Numbered from the stretch's first letter, positions 1 through 11,098 are shown. The stretch: DNA of 26,113 bases from Jimgerdemannia flammicorona (GCA_003990745.1 RBNI01000880.1:1-26113); one strand, 5' to 3'. Notes: generated by a model from the letters alone, not told the origin. Program-made: numbers and translations.

Positions 1-1023
1 TTCCTCTACGGATCTTCCGATTTCTGTAGTTGATGATTTCAGGTAAACGACACATGAATCCACTACTATGCCCATTCGTTACGCATGACCATGTTGGACA
101 GGCGGCTGTCCTGGTCAGAAATAATGAGACCAAAGGTCAGTTCCGGTCACAACGATCGCCTGACTGCGCCAGAGGGGATATCTTATACCGTCGCCCATGC
201 CGTTTTTGTTAGATTACATCTTGGCGAAGTACTGAAGGTGAATAGCAAAACGATGCGGGCGTACATCACAGATCCGCCATACGATCCCGAAGCGAGCCAT
301 ACCGACGCCCAATTCTACTCGGACGAGACCGCTCTGCTCCGCGTCTTCACCCGCAACCTCGATCAGCACCATGACTACGTCGTCTCGACCTCCCAGTTTG
401 GGCCGCGGATCTCTCGCGCCCACCAAGGCAGCCAAACCGTCGAAGGTCCCCTTTACCACTTCCCGTTCTCCTCTCCCGAGAGCTTTGGTTGCGACCTGTA
501 CACCCGCGACCAAGTTGGACTCGTGGCCGACCACGTCCTCATAGTCCGCCGCGGGAAATGCACCTTCGCGCGCAAGATCCGCTACGCTCAGGCGGCCGGC
601 GCGTGGGGTGTCATCTTTGTCAACACTGAGAATCAAATCTTTCACGCCGCATGGCCCAAGGCTGGCGATGAAGAAGACAAGAGGGAGGAAGACGATGTAG
701 GCCCGATAACCAGGAGCAAGGTCATCATTCCATCTGTGATGGTGACGCAGAAGACGGGTGACGAGCTCGTGCGAAGGGTGGCGGCGTGGGAGCACGGCAT
801 GTGCATTCAAGGGTTGCCGCGCGTGGGCGACACGTATAACGGGCTGATGGTTGGGTTGGTGCCGGATCCCGAGGAGTTGGCGAGGCAGATGACGGAAAAG
901 CCTATTAGGTTGAGCGAGGAGGTCAAGTTCGAGGAGGGAGCGGCGGTGGGGAAGAAGGCGACGGTCAAGCTCACGATCAATGGGCATGTGATACATAATA
1001 TCGACTTGGTGGATGGGGATTGA
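1..1023 (+). CDS. C-terminal part of EDEM-like (GH47-related) ER protein with PA domain, 5' partial
   Basis: Only the 3' end of the gene is present. I read exon 2..42, a 170-bp intron 43..212 (CAG|GTAAAC donor, pyrimidine-rich ...TTTTTGTTAG acceptor), then exon 213..1023 ending in TGA. The phases match (2 nt + 1 nt, giving Arg), which rules out the first ATG of the open frame (position 85, inside the intron) as a start. The exon-2 protein is about 270 aa. Its centre is a protease-associated (PA) domain with the hallmark RRGKCTFARKIRYAQAAGAW followed by GVIFVNTE, preceded by STSQFGPRIS as in the PA segment of EDEM3-type proteins. In that family an N-terminal GH47 mannosidase-like domain, lying outside this window, helps mark misfolded glycoproteins for ER-associated degradation, and the PA domain is thought to bind protein. 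The family call rests on my memory of the EDEM3 layout. Other PA-domain luminal proteins remain possible. Confidence 0.6.
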
Positions 1024-2177
1024 GGTGGTGGGTACGGATGTAGAATTGGTGGAGATGGGATTTTTGCGTTGCTTTGTCGTGGTCGCTATGTAATCTGATA
1101 TTCCCCCGTGCATTTATTTCGTCTTTTTTTTTTGTATGAATTGTAGTTTCGCCAATCCGTCGCAATATCGCGCACCGCACAGCATGTTTGTAGACTCATC
1201 GCGTGTTGTGCATCTTTAATGGTTATGCCTTGCCTACGTTTATTTTGAGCAAGAAATTTGTTGGTAGAGATTTTTTTATTGTATCTCAGCTTCTCTCTTT
1301 CCGCGATTGTGTTCCTCATCGTCGACTGGTTCAGGGAACGCGATTCCTTATCGTTTTGCCTGTACAGCTTGATTTCTCTCTCTTCCCCCCTCCTTCATTG
1401 GTTCTGTCCAAATAAGCAAATACACTCTGGTGTAATGCCTAGCTTAGTCAGCGGGATACGGAGAGCACTGGTTGTTTATCTAGTAGCAACAACGACATGA
1501 AAATTCCACGACTCGTCGAGCACGTTTAACATAATCCAACTTATATGCATATATCGGATGGATTGAATCGGCTAACTTGTTAGTTAGCTAATTGGCAATC
1601 AAGCAAAAAGATGCTCCGAGCGCCATCGGTCGTGAGGAGCTATGAAATAAAGATTACGTCATCATTAGGAGGAAATCCCTTGAGTGGTTAAAACGAATTG
1701 TTTGATTTACATGGCACGATGGTCCTCGGGAAAAAAAGCCCACATGTGATTTTCAATGGAAGCCGCCGTAAATCATTTGGCGGGTTCCCATCAGTTTAGT
1801 AAACACTCGAGAAAGGCGATGATGCGATGATCGTCGTGGGACGGAAAAGGATTTAAAGTCTCGGAAAAAAAGGTGGTGTCCCCGACACTTGGAACCTCGG
1901 GCCCAAATGTGCACTTCGTGTGAAAGGTTTGGACGGGGATGGGCGCACGAGGTGCGAGTTTTGCGCACATTACGCCGATTCCTGTTATTCATGCCTTAAG
2001 ATGGATGATGTGCGCGGCCGGAGACGGCTGTAACAGATTTGTTGTATTATGCACGCCATGCACCCGTCCTGCAAACAGGAATCCTATTATGGAAACATGC
2101 GGATTTTTCCGGTTAGGTCCGAGGTTGGGTATTGTGTACAGGCTCTCTGTGCAATTTGCAGGATCCCGATAGAATCT

Positions 2178-2211
<34 letters not shown>

Positions 2212-5200
2212 TTTTGGGTCCCCTAACAGACGGGGCGTATTGATCCTTCTGGGTTTGGCGAAAACGAAGCTTGTCCACATGGAACGTACCGAAAATGACG
2301 TCGGCGCTCTCCGATGTCACTGTTTATGGGAATGGGGGTTTTTTTAAGAGCCTCGTGTTCCATGTGACTAGTGCAGGCCAGTTCTCTGACAAATGACATA
2401 GGGGAACCAAAAAGGCATGACTGGACCAAAAACCAAGACGGGGGGGGTTATGGAGCCACTCATTGACGTCGCGAGATAAGCCAAAAGCGAGGATGGCATG
2501 GCTGCTAAGGCGACATGTTATTCATGCTCTGACCACACATCCTAGACTATAAAAAAAAAGAGTTTTGTCGGAGCTTTACATAGTGCATGTTTAAATCTAA
2601 TACGAATGTGAATATTGACTGATTAGAGGATGTTCTCTTTTTTGTTGAAAATAGGGGCCTTCATAATCCCGACAAAAAAAATAAAATAAATAGCAAGACT
2701 AGGGTGGAACCTTTTTTTTTTTTTTTTTTTTTGCACAAAGACTGCTCCGCGCTTCGACGTCTCACATTATTCGGCATTGCCCACATTGTTCGGCATGGAC
2801 GGGAAGATCAGCCTTCCAATAGAGATACATAGGGTGGTAAATCGACGAACGCACGCGCCCACGGCCATTCTCCACCTGGCCCATAACAAAGTGTTCGGAT
2901 CTGTCAAATAGATATACCGATTGGGGCAACGTGGAAAAGAAAATGTCATGACCGCTGACAAACCATCCCGAGGAATCCACAATTGCATCAGCCGTCGCTT
3001 GATTTGTCGTCTAAATCCGATCCGACTGTTGTGCTTGTGCTATGCCGGCGGGAGAACACACCACGGCGGGACACGATTGCCTCCATACCTTTGGCCAAAT
3101 ATGACATGTCAACCCGATCCCGTTATTGCTGTATTGGTTCATGCGGCGTGAAAGTCGCCAAACTCGTAGAGTGTTTAGTCACAGGGATCTTTGGTCACGA
3201 TGCTACCAGCGTTAAAATACAAAGAACAAAGATGTTATTAACCAACTCATTTTAGTGTGCCTTCTATACTATTAGTATCCAAACTCATGGCTTGATATCC
3301 GAATATGTATCCTGGTCCGTGCGTCACATAGCTCAACAAAGGTTCGGGAACTGCTTTTCTTGTTGGAATATTCGGTAAACAATTGATGCCAAGCTTGCAA
3401 CTTTGGCAGAGTTTGAACTACCGACTCTATTGATAAGAAAAACGTAATTAATTGAACGTAAAATGCCTAGATCTATGCATATATCGCGAATACACAAAGA
3501 CATCTGATCTCGCTCACATGTACCTTTAAACCCTGCGCAATTCCAAAAGCGATTGAAAATTGTATACAACGCCTGTCACCTGTGTCAAAACACAACGACA
3601 GGGCCCGACGCTCACATGAGAAAATGTGTTTTTCGCTCATAGCCACGGAACGGCCGAAAAAGGAGTTCACCTGAGGCGTGATTTGGAAAGGTGTATCGAT
3701 CCCAAAGAGCGGAGCGTCGATCCCGGCTGACGATGACGCCGGGCGTCCGAGAATGGGAGAGACCCGATGATCATCGGTGCGTGTTTTTCGCCGGGCTGTG
3801 CGCAAAGAGTGCATGCTGGTGAAGGGGGGGGGGGTTTGTGTGTGGGGAATCGCAGACCAATAGCGATTTTGTGCCATACTAAGGTTCATAGGAGAGGTAC
3901 AGCATTGATCGACGATGCGTGAGTTATGAATCAGCTGTCGACAATGAATGGGAGCTAATCGTTTGTCTCAACATCAGGTGGACAATCTGACTTAGTGTAA
4001 TGAGTTGATAATGACCACAGAAAAAGAAGAAAAGAAAAAAAACATGGTGATGATTCCCAAATCATGACTTGCTCCAATTTTATGCTACCTTACAATGATA
4101 TCAAAACTGGTCGACCTCTGAGAGGGAGTTCACATGGGACATACTTTTGCAAGGCGATTGATATGGGTGGGGGACAATCGTTTGTGTGTGGTGTGTGATT
4201 CTTATGGAAGTTTTCTTTTTTGTTTTTGGTTAGTGATGAATGACGTACCGTTTCAACGATTCCAGCTAAATTCGAAACCCGTGGTTCGCAGTTCAATAAT
4301 GCGTAAAACTCGGGTGCGTATCCATATCTCGGTGCCTCATGTCCGCGCCTATGAGAATTCACTATTAGACGGCTGTTTCACATCGACTCTTATTTTCCAG
4401 TCTCCATTTGTCTTAATCGCGGCCGAGGCTTTGTCTCATGGCCATCGGTACTTCAGCCTAAATCTCAGAGCAAACCTCGTGCATTTCCGCCATTCAGCCA
4501 TTTAGTTCCCATTGTATGAATGCTAAATTGCGTCAAGCGAAATCTCATCACGTAAAGCCACGCAGTCGGGAAAATTCCAAAGACATCTTAATCGCACGCG
4601 TCCAAATGGTAGATCATAAACTGGTGGAAACCTTTTCCTCGGACTTTGTCCATCGAAAAATGGAGCGAGCAGGAAGTGACCATTAACCAAGCCAACTCGA
4701 CGCAAGTCACTTGGCGCGCTTGGCAAACGTATATTCTTTATCCTCTAGGAACGACGAGAAATGTTGTGGAGACCTTCCGCTGGAAAATCAGCCAACAGTC
4801 ATGGGGTGGGCAGCTTCGAAGCCAGCCCAATCTTGGCGAAAGAGCCAGTGTTCCATGGCACGAACATTTTCGGCGTGTACCACCTGCCGCATGACTTGGG
4901 GCACAGAAACCCCACGTTTGACCTTTACCACTTCCCTTTGTAAGCTGTTGAGTTGGGTATGATCCACGTGAAGCGAGTGGTACTACCACCAAGATAAACA
5001 GGTCATGATCGTGACTCGGACACGGCATGTCACGGACGTCAAGGATGACAACCCCATGGTTTGTCGATGACCGTAGGCTAAAGAGAGGGCGCCACCCAAT
5101 CCGTCGCGGCCAAATCAGGCTGATCTTGACCAAGGTGATCACCTGCGCCTACGCCAGGGTCACGGTGCTGCGCATAAAAAGAATCAGTTCTTCACCACCC

Positions 5201-5265
5201 CGCACATCTTTGATATTCGATCTTCTAGCTCTCACCGACGTCCCAACACCCCGTCCACCCACAAA
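1024..5265. other. Long intergenic stretch, no supported gene
   Basis: This holds the 3' flank of the EDEM-like gene and then about 4 kb in which no frame shows convincing coding character or splice-consistent exons. Homopolymer tracts are the main landmarks: 30 T at 2181-2210 and 21 T at 2712-2732, both possible retroelement tails in reverse orientation, although I found no clear target-site duplications. Short open frames at 3473-3889 (-), 4134-4505 (+) and 4646-4943 (+) are low-complexity or lack family features. An ATAAAA box near 5174 probably belongs to the promoter of the small gene that follows. Confidence 0.5.
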
Positions 5266-5505
5266 ATGATCCTCACTACCCGATGGTTCTATCTTCACGG
5301 TCTGACCTGGACACCCTTCGACCCCAAGGTCTCGAGACAGCTGGAACGTGGCCTCGTGGGAAGACGGTCGACCGTCTCGTTCGAGGACAAGCGTTTCCCT
5401 GGCGCCAGGTGCATTGTCTATCTCGACGACATGCGGTTGTCGTACCTCGGGAAATGGGTGAGAGTGGAGTACGACGTCGTGGAGGTCAGTCAGTCTTTAA
5501 AATGA
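5266..5505 (+). CDS. Small 79-aa protein, WWE-like N-terminal module or orphan first exon
   Basis: The ATG lies at the end of a long C-rich leader (CCACCCACAAAATG context), about 90 bp downstream of an ATAAAA TATA-like box (near 5174). An AATAAA signal follows the stop at about 5513, so a complete short transcription unit is plausible. The 79-aa product has a pattern resembling a WWE or WWE-like module: WFYLHGLTWTPFDP, then S-x-x-LE, VSFEDKRFPG, and VYLDDMRL followed by V-R. Such modules sit at the N terminus of fungal DDHD-type phospholipases. A GAG|GTCAGT donor-like site near 5484 allows the alternative that this is the first exon of a longer or lost gene, but I could not find a matching downstream exon. 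The function is not established and the family suggestion is weak. Confidence 0.35.
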   Translation: MILTTRWFYLHGLTWTPFDPKVSRQLERGLVGRRSTVSFEDKRFPGARCIVYLDDMRLSYLGKWVRVEYDVVEVSQSLK

Positions 5506-6060
5506 CAATGTGAAATAAATCGGAGCATTGTGTTGTAAAATCGTCAATGTATCATCTCTCCATATTAACCTCATCAAACAAACAAAAAAGAAAAACTGCC
5601 TTCGAATGTTGGTTTGAAGCCTTGTAAATTTTCGTGTAATTATTATTATTCATTCCGTTGCATTAAACTAGTAGTTATATTGAAGCGAGTAACTTATTCT
5701 TGATGGCTTCCATATTGCAAATGAGCAAGATGTCAACGGACAGTTGGCCAATTGGAAATGACTAGTTCGGTTCAATGCACCAATAAAGGAATAGATCGCG
5801 TTGAGCATGAATTTCCGAAAACTTCTGACGTAAACTTTTATGCACGATTATATGGAGCGTGCTGCAACAAAACCAGACAAAGTGAACATTGAGGAAAAAA
5901 TGAGATGAGGCTCTACGATAGTAATAGAGTCCCTCTGGACAAAGGGATAAGAGGGTTTCACGAGAAAGATGTCCATCACCCGTCCGCATCCCACTAATAT
6001 TGCCGGCAGAATCAGAGCGACGATCACTGACGCAAGGAGAGCTGAATGATCGCTTACGCA
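5506..6060. other. Intergenic, AT-rich, no gene seen
   Basis: Includes the AATAAA at about 5513 and the convergent 3' flank of the minus-strand gene ending at 6061. The minus-strand open frame at 5762-6064 has no splice-consistent link to that gene and no recognisable domain. Confidence 0.5.
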
Positions 6061-9000
6061 TCACTTGTTTCCGACCATCTTAGGCCGCCTCGCGACCCCG
6101 GACTTTGTGGGTGTGGGTGATACTGGTGTTGACCGAGTGAGGTCAGTCTTGCTTGGCCGTTGCGGCGACCAGATCAGACTTTTTGCCAACATTCGGCGTG
6201 CCGTTGAAGTCTTGATACGTTCCAGCGTAGTCAGGACGGACAGAATACGTTGCTAAACATATACAAGGTAAAATGAAAGAGTTATGCGCACTATCCGTAC
6301 TTTGTATAAAGAATGGCAACACCAACCTTCAATGCCAGGAAGCGCGCAAGGGCCTTGAGCAACAGCATGTACGAATCAAATTGCTGGGGCAGCGCAACGT
6401 GGAAAACCTCTGCAAACCGGTAGAGGCCAGAGCACGGCAGGTCCATGACATACACCCTGCACTCGAGACCTTTCCCAAAAGACGAAAAACTTGGTTTGCA
6501 ACGAAAGATGTACTTGTAACACATGCACACATCTGGAATACTCACCCGACGTCAGGACTCCAAAGACCTCGATATCTACTATCGTGCTCTTTTGATCTTC
6601 GGGCAGACATGCATAGACGGTCCAGCTGATCTTTGAGCCCTCTTGCCAGTTTCCTCCGGTCGCTCAAAAATTTGGATTGGCCTTCGAGGCTGTCGTTAAG
6701 GCTTGACTCCATCGCGAGGAGCTCAACGCGCCATGTATCGCGGGTGAGTAGAGCCGCGTCCAACTTTGTAGATGTCAGCTTGGGGTTGCCAAGTTTGCGT
6801 GACATGTTCTTTCGAAAGGAAACGGCCCGAGAGGCCATTTCGCCGCTAAACGTGCATGACAAGAACAGAATCTGATCAAACTTGTGTTCCGAACGAGGTC
6901 TAATTTAATTCTCTCGCATTGGATCCGCTCGGAGTATTGGAAATTTGAGGAAACCCGCGGATTACTTACCGGACGACCTGGAGCCCAGGGACATCGAAAA
7001 AGAGCTGATCGATGAGCAGTCCAAATACATATACTTGAAAGAATCCTTCTGAGTTACGTTGGTCAAGCAGCGGGTTGTTGGTGAGCTCGAATAAGGTGAT
7101 GCTTTTAAGAATCCAAGATAATGAAGTTAGAATACGGCTGTATGTGACAAAAAAAAAAAAAAAAAAAGGACACTTACAATTTGTTCACAACTGTCTGGAT
7201 GTAGTTCAAGTCATAGTGCTCTTTAATGTTGTATTCTGAGCATATTGGCTCCAATACCGCTCGCCGTGCGTCTTTGATATTGGACTAAAAAAAATATACC
7301 AGATGTTGAATAACATGAAAAAAAGCGTTCCTGCACTGAAGAAAACCTTACTGTCATTAGAATATCCAGGTAGGCAAGAGCCTTGTCTGGGGGTGCGTGC
7401 CGATCTCGTTTCTTGCCACAAGCCGCGCAGAGTTCCAGCCAAATGGTTTCACCAAACGTCTTGCAAATGTCATCGCTTATAGGCGAAGTCTTGATGAGCT
7501 CCATGATATAGCGGTTCGCGAGGCTGTAGGCGCGAGTGAAAGATTAGATAAGTTGTATAACTCCTACGTAAGAATGTAACAAGGGTGGATACATACTAGT
7601 CACTTTCGCCGACCTTCGTTCTGTACGCCTCGAACATCACACTTACATCTGTATCGTCTGCCAGAAGCCACTTTGGTTTATCTCCTCGTCCAAATACGAT
7701 GGCCGTGACGTCTTCGCCCTCGTCTAAATCCTCTGCAACATTTTCGCCCTCTTCTAAGTCCTCTGCAACGCTTTCATTTGGTGGTGTTTGTACAGAATCC
7801 TTGGTTATAATCTGTAACATATAGAACCACTCTATAGGTTAAACACCGTAAAACATACGACAATAAATCCGATTATTCTAACCTTTCTCTGTTTCTTGGA
7901 CGAAAGCAATAACTCGTCGTGATTCTGTTCACGCTTTCCCAGTGGGCTGGCACGACTTTCAGCAACAGTTTCTTGGGCCAGGTCTTCCATCATTTTCTGG
8001 GTTGTGCCTTTTATCGTTACCCGGCATTTCAGCTTAGAAAAGTATGTGTTAGCAGAAACTTTGGTAAATAGAATCAGTCGATGATCACATGATCATTCAT
8101 ACCGAACGAATAGTTGACTTATTCTCCAAATACTGATGCTCAATCTTGTACCACAGGTCAGCGACTCCACGCACATTCCTGCGGTGGTTCTTGTAAACCG
8201 TGATGTTGATGAAAGAAAACCGTGGTTAAGATACACATTCGTATAGTGACGAAAAAAGGACAAGAAAGGTAGGATGCATGGCTAGCACAGCAAACCACAA
8301 GGAACACGCAGTTCGTCACCCGGGCAGCGCGCAGGTGCCCTAGCTTCTCATGTGGGTCATACATATGACCGCTTGAAGTTTCGCTCACCACAACGATCAC
8401 GCAGATCAAAGGAGGAATCCATCACGCAGATGGCCTCCCTGTCATGGAAGTTGAGGTATGCTCAACTAGGCGAGAACCCCATACTGCCTGTGCTAGCCAT
8501 CAGAAAACAAAATTCTGACCTTGTACCCTGAAAGCAAGCGATTGGCATTTGCTCGTACTCCGGGAGAATCGCTATGTACTAAATTATCAAGGTTTTTTTT
8601 GAGTTTGAAAGCTTCTTTCTTAAAATCGCTGCTGAAGTCGAATGAGGCAGATCGGTGACGATAATAGTCAATAAAACTCCATTGTTCAGGAGATGTTTTT
8701 GTGAAGTAGGCGTCTTCGTGATCAGTAACAGAGTCCTCCGACGCTTCCGAGTCGTCCTCGTCGACTTCCGACTCCGAGTCGTCCTCCAACGTTATCTCGT
8801 CTTTGCTCTTCTGGCCGGAGTCGCTCTCCTGCTGATTGTTTTAAGGCGCCGTTTAGTAGAGTTATGGCGTGCGTTTCACATAATCAACTTGTGCACGACA
8901 ACGTTCATCACTTTGGGTCCCGTCTGCCGCGGACGGTAGAGTTATGATGAAGCATGATCAAATGCCCTTCGAAAACAATACTATACCTCATTCTCCGACT

Positions 9001-10308
9001 GATTCTTCGAGGCCTTAGATTATTGAAGTTTAGTAAACATATCAAATGTTAGCATATCGTAATCGCGGGGGTCGAAAGCACTGTATAGCCACTCATAAAA
9101 ACAACCGAAAAATAATAATAATACTTCGTCTTCCTCGTTTGGCGAATCCCCGCGGTCATAGACCGCTTCTTGTGATCTCACGGCCATGGGCCGCTTGCTG
9201 GACTTCCTGCTATACGTCACTGTGACCTTCGCCGCCTCGGGATGCGCCTTTTGGAACTCCCTGAACGGGTCCGAGTCCGAGTCCTGGTTTATGCATATCG
9301 CAGTCGGAAAGTATTTTAGAAGATAGTGACGTTCACATATCCAAGCTGAATTTTTTTAAATTTCTGAGTTATGGCGTTATGTTTCATTACCGCTAGTCGT
9401 ACTTATATACGGGTATGATCAAATGCCTTCAAAAAACAAGAACACTATACCTTGCTAGTGCCCGAGTCCAAGTCCTGCTCGCTTGCGGTCATGGACCGCT
9501 TCTGATTTGGCGACGGTGTGGGTGTCGCCATACCAGCATTCTGTATTTGGCATTATGACGAAGGGAGTTTGCGCAAATAGGATATTCGGAAAAACAGTCG
9601 AGTCAGATATGGCATTAATCAAATTAGAACATTCGAAAACAAGAATACTATACCTTGCTAGCGCCGCCCTCCTCGTTCTCCACGGGGGTCCTTGAAGCCG
9701 CGATGCTTAAGCGGCTCTTCGCAGCTTTAACAAGTTGCTTATTCAAAAGGGCAAAATATAATACGATTAGAACGTTCCCCTTTTGGGCGACGAGGAGTAA
9801 CCCAGCTAGCTGCCATCACCGGGCGACGAGGAGTAACCCAGCTAGATGCCATCACCGGGCGACGAGGAGTAACCCAGCTAGCTGCCATCACCGGGCGACG
9901 AGGAGTAACCCAGCTAGCTGCTATCACCGGGCGACGAGGAGTAACCCAGCTAGCTGCGACGAGGAGTAACCCAGCTAGCTGCTATCACCGGGCGACGAGG
10001 AGTAACCCAGCTAGCTGCTATCACGAGGAGTAACCCACAACGCCCAGGAGAACACTCGAGATTCGCAGTGTAAAGGATTGAATACCATTCGACCGTGACG
10101 ATAATAACAACGCTTTACTTACCTTCCAGCCGGAATCCAAAAGCTCTCGTGCTTGCACGGCGTCGTGATCTTTCCTCGAAGCACGTCGTTGAAGATCCTT
10201 TTTAATATTGTCGAAAATGCGACTTATGTTGTTGTCTTCGGCGCCATAAATCGCCGCAATAGCTTCATACGTCCAATTTTTTGAAGGTGCATCGAAGAAG
10301 ATTGGCAT
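6061..10308 (-). CDS. 15-exon gene of unknown function, acidic repeat-rich N half, conserved C-terminal region
   Basis: Exons (minus strand): 10308-10123, 9737-9654, 9540-9451, 9283-9125, 9013-8987, 8831-8520, 8189-8103, 8032-7883, 7811-7597, 7523-7352, 7284-7178, 7101-6970, 6845-6546, 6469-6327, 6252-6061. All junctions are GT-AG and phase-compatible, giving about 784 aa. The one exception is 6845-6546, which is 300 bp where the flanking phases need one base fewer; the frame changes near 6600, after LKDQLDRLCM. The N-terminal 62 aa start MPIFFDAPSKNW. Exons 2-6 are Ser/Asp/Glu/Lys-rich and likely disordered. Exon 8 ends in a basic SSKKQRK, a possible nuclear signal. From YLANRYIMELIKTSP onward the protein looks globular and resembles an expanded, uncharacterised family of Mucoromycota proteins as I remember it, with a KDQLDRL element and a C-terminal GLYRFAEVFHVALP block. 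Intron 8519-8190 may hide another small exon. A pyrimidine-rich CACAG just upstream of the ATG suggests a 5'UTR intron. Confidence 0.6.
8190..8519 (-). other. Longest unresolved intron of the 15-exon gene, with 13-bp inverted repeats
   Basis: This 330-bp interval between exons ending at 8520 and starting at 8189 is longer than the other small introns. It carries a perfect 13-bp inverted repeat, ATGGCTAGCACAG at 8278-8290 and its complement at 8488-8500. A short coding-like patch (EAICVMDSSFDLRDRC) is present on the minus strand, but its phases do not fit both neighbours, so I left it out of the model. It could be a small inserted element, a retained exon, or chance. Confidence 0.35.
9788..10035. 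repeat. 36-bp minisatellite, about 7 copies, inside intron 1
   Basis: A tandem array of a 36-bp unit built on GACGAGGAGTAACCCAGCTA and ending in ATCACCGGG. Copies 1-4 are full length (9788-9931) with one- or two-base differences. Copy 5 is truncated after the AGCTAGCTG segment, two more follow, and a partial unit closes the array near 10035. Because 36 is divisible by 3, the array reads as a 12-residue peptide repeat open on both strands, which creates misleading open frames (9655-9969 + and 9739-9927 -). Its position between exons 10308-10123 and 9737-9654 makes it intronic. Confidence 0.9.
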
Positions 10309-10718
10309 GTTTGTTATGCACTGTGAAGAGGAAGATGTTAAAATGGATGAGGACTGAAAGTAAAACGCGTTAAAAATTGTAGCACACCCAGATTCAGGCT
10401 AAGAGCGTCGATATACATTTTCACAGCCAAACCTAAAAAGTCTAAGGATATGCCACACAACTCACCTATATTCGCAATGCCGCGTCAAAAGAGAACTGGA
10501 ACACGCGTCAACAACACGAAAACTTTTTATTTGTCAAATTCAACGAATACGTCATCATCAACGAATTTACATATCACGTGGGTAGGTACGCCATCACCAA
10601 GCCACACGACGGTCTAAGTTTTGCGTCGCGTGCCGCCAGAAAAGCGGTTTAGTAACATCAAATCAATTATCATAGTTTTCAATAGGGAGTTTGCGCAATT
10701 AGGATTTCAGTCCCGGAT
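10309..10718. other. Spacer between 15-exon gene and AT-rich island, with a dispersed 21-bp repeat
   Basis: This contains the upstream region of the minus-strand gene. At 10685-10705 is a 21-bp sequence (beginning GGGAGTTTGCGCAA) that matches 20 of 21 bases at 9563-9583, inside an intron of the neighbouring gene, in the same orientation. Base composition falls sharply just after this repeat, so it marks the left side of the island. Confidence 0.45.
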
Positions 10719-11098
10719 ATAGATCTATCCCTATATAAAAATAAAACATATGAAACTAGTTTACATCAGATCCACCATGGAACTGAAAAACTATAGTACT
10801 ATCAGAAGCATCTTGAAAAGACAACAAGGCGAGAAAATTGCCCCATACGTTTTCAAAGTATCTGACACCAAAACCATCCGAAAATATTTAGATAAAGAGA
10901 GAATTACCTACGAAATTTACCAACAATTATATGTCAGTTCTAATAGAAGCATAAATACTTTTTACCAAGAAGATACTTCTGGACAAAGTCAATAGGAATT
11001 AAATCCTAAGAAGTAAGAATTACCAGAAATATCTGATGAACCAAGGAAAAAACGAAAATATAAAGAGTAAAGGTACAGATATATAGGGATAGACCTAT
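10719..11098. repeat. Imperfect 19-bp inverted repeats flanking the first island ORF
   Basis: ATAGATCTATCCCTATATA at 10719-10737 is matched, 18 of 19 bases, by the reverse complement of 11080-11098 (TATATAGGGATAGACCTAT). The pair encloses the 10750-11070 reading frame with only 12 bp and 9 bp to spare. This could be a small inverted-repeat-bounded unit, or paired promoter/operator-type sites. No target-site duplication is evident outside the repeats. Confidence 0.7.
10750..11070 (+). pseudogene. Small basic-tailed protein of the island, two in-frame TAG/TAA codons
   Basis: The standard-code frame runs 10750-10995 (81 aa, MKLVYIRSTMELKNY...) and ends at TAG 10993. The same frame continues through TAG 10993-10995 and TAA 11014-11016 to a final TAA at 11068-11070, adding a short segment that ends PRKKRKYKE, a strongly basic, nuclear-signal-like tail. 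If both internal stops are glutamine the protein is 106 aa. No family was recognised. The frame has Lys/Glu/Tyr-rich helical character and no tryptophan. It is bounded by the 19-bp inverted repeats. It could equally be a genuine 81-aa protein with fortuitous sequence after it. Confidence 0.4.

Noticed and set aside
214..1113. Long minus-strand open frame (299 aa)
   Set aside because: Antisense shadow of the PA-domain exon; Arg/His-rich composition typical of a shadow frame.
2181..2210. 30-T tract as a retroelement tail
   Set aside because: No target-site duplication and no shared GTGACTAT terminus was found, so it is not claimed as an element.
3473..3889. 138-aa minus-strand frame
   Set aside because: No domain, no splice or promoter support, low-complexity composition.
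8158..8409. Minus-strand 83-aa frame, and a coding-like patch EAICVMDSSFDLRDRC within the same intron
   Set aside because: Phases do not fit the neighbouring exons at both ends; treated as intronic, though a missed exon is possible.
9655..9969. Plus-strand frame encoding ATRSNPASCHHR-type repeats
   Set aside because: Produced by the 36-bp minisatellite in an intron of the minus-strand gene.
9788..10035. Possible CRISPR array
   Set aside because: The repeats are directly adjacent with no unique spacers, in a eukaryotic intron.
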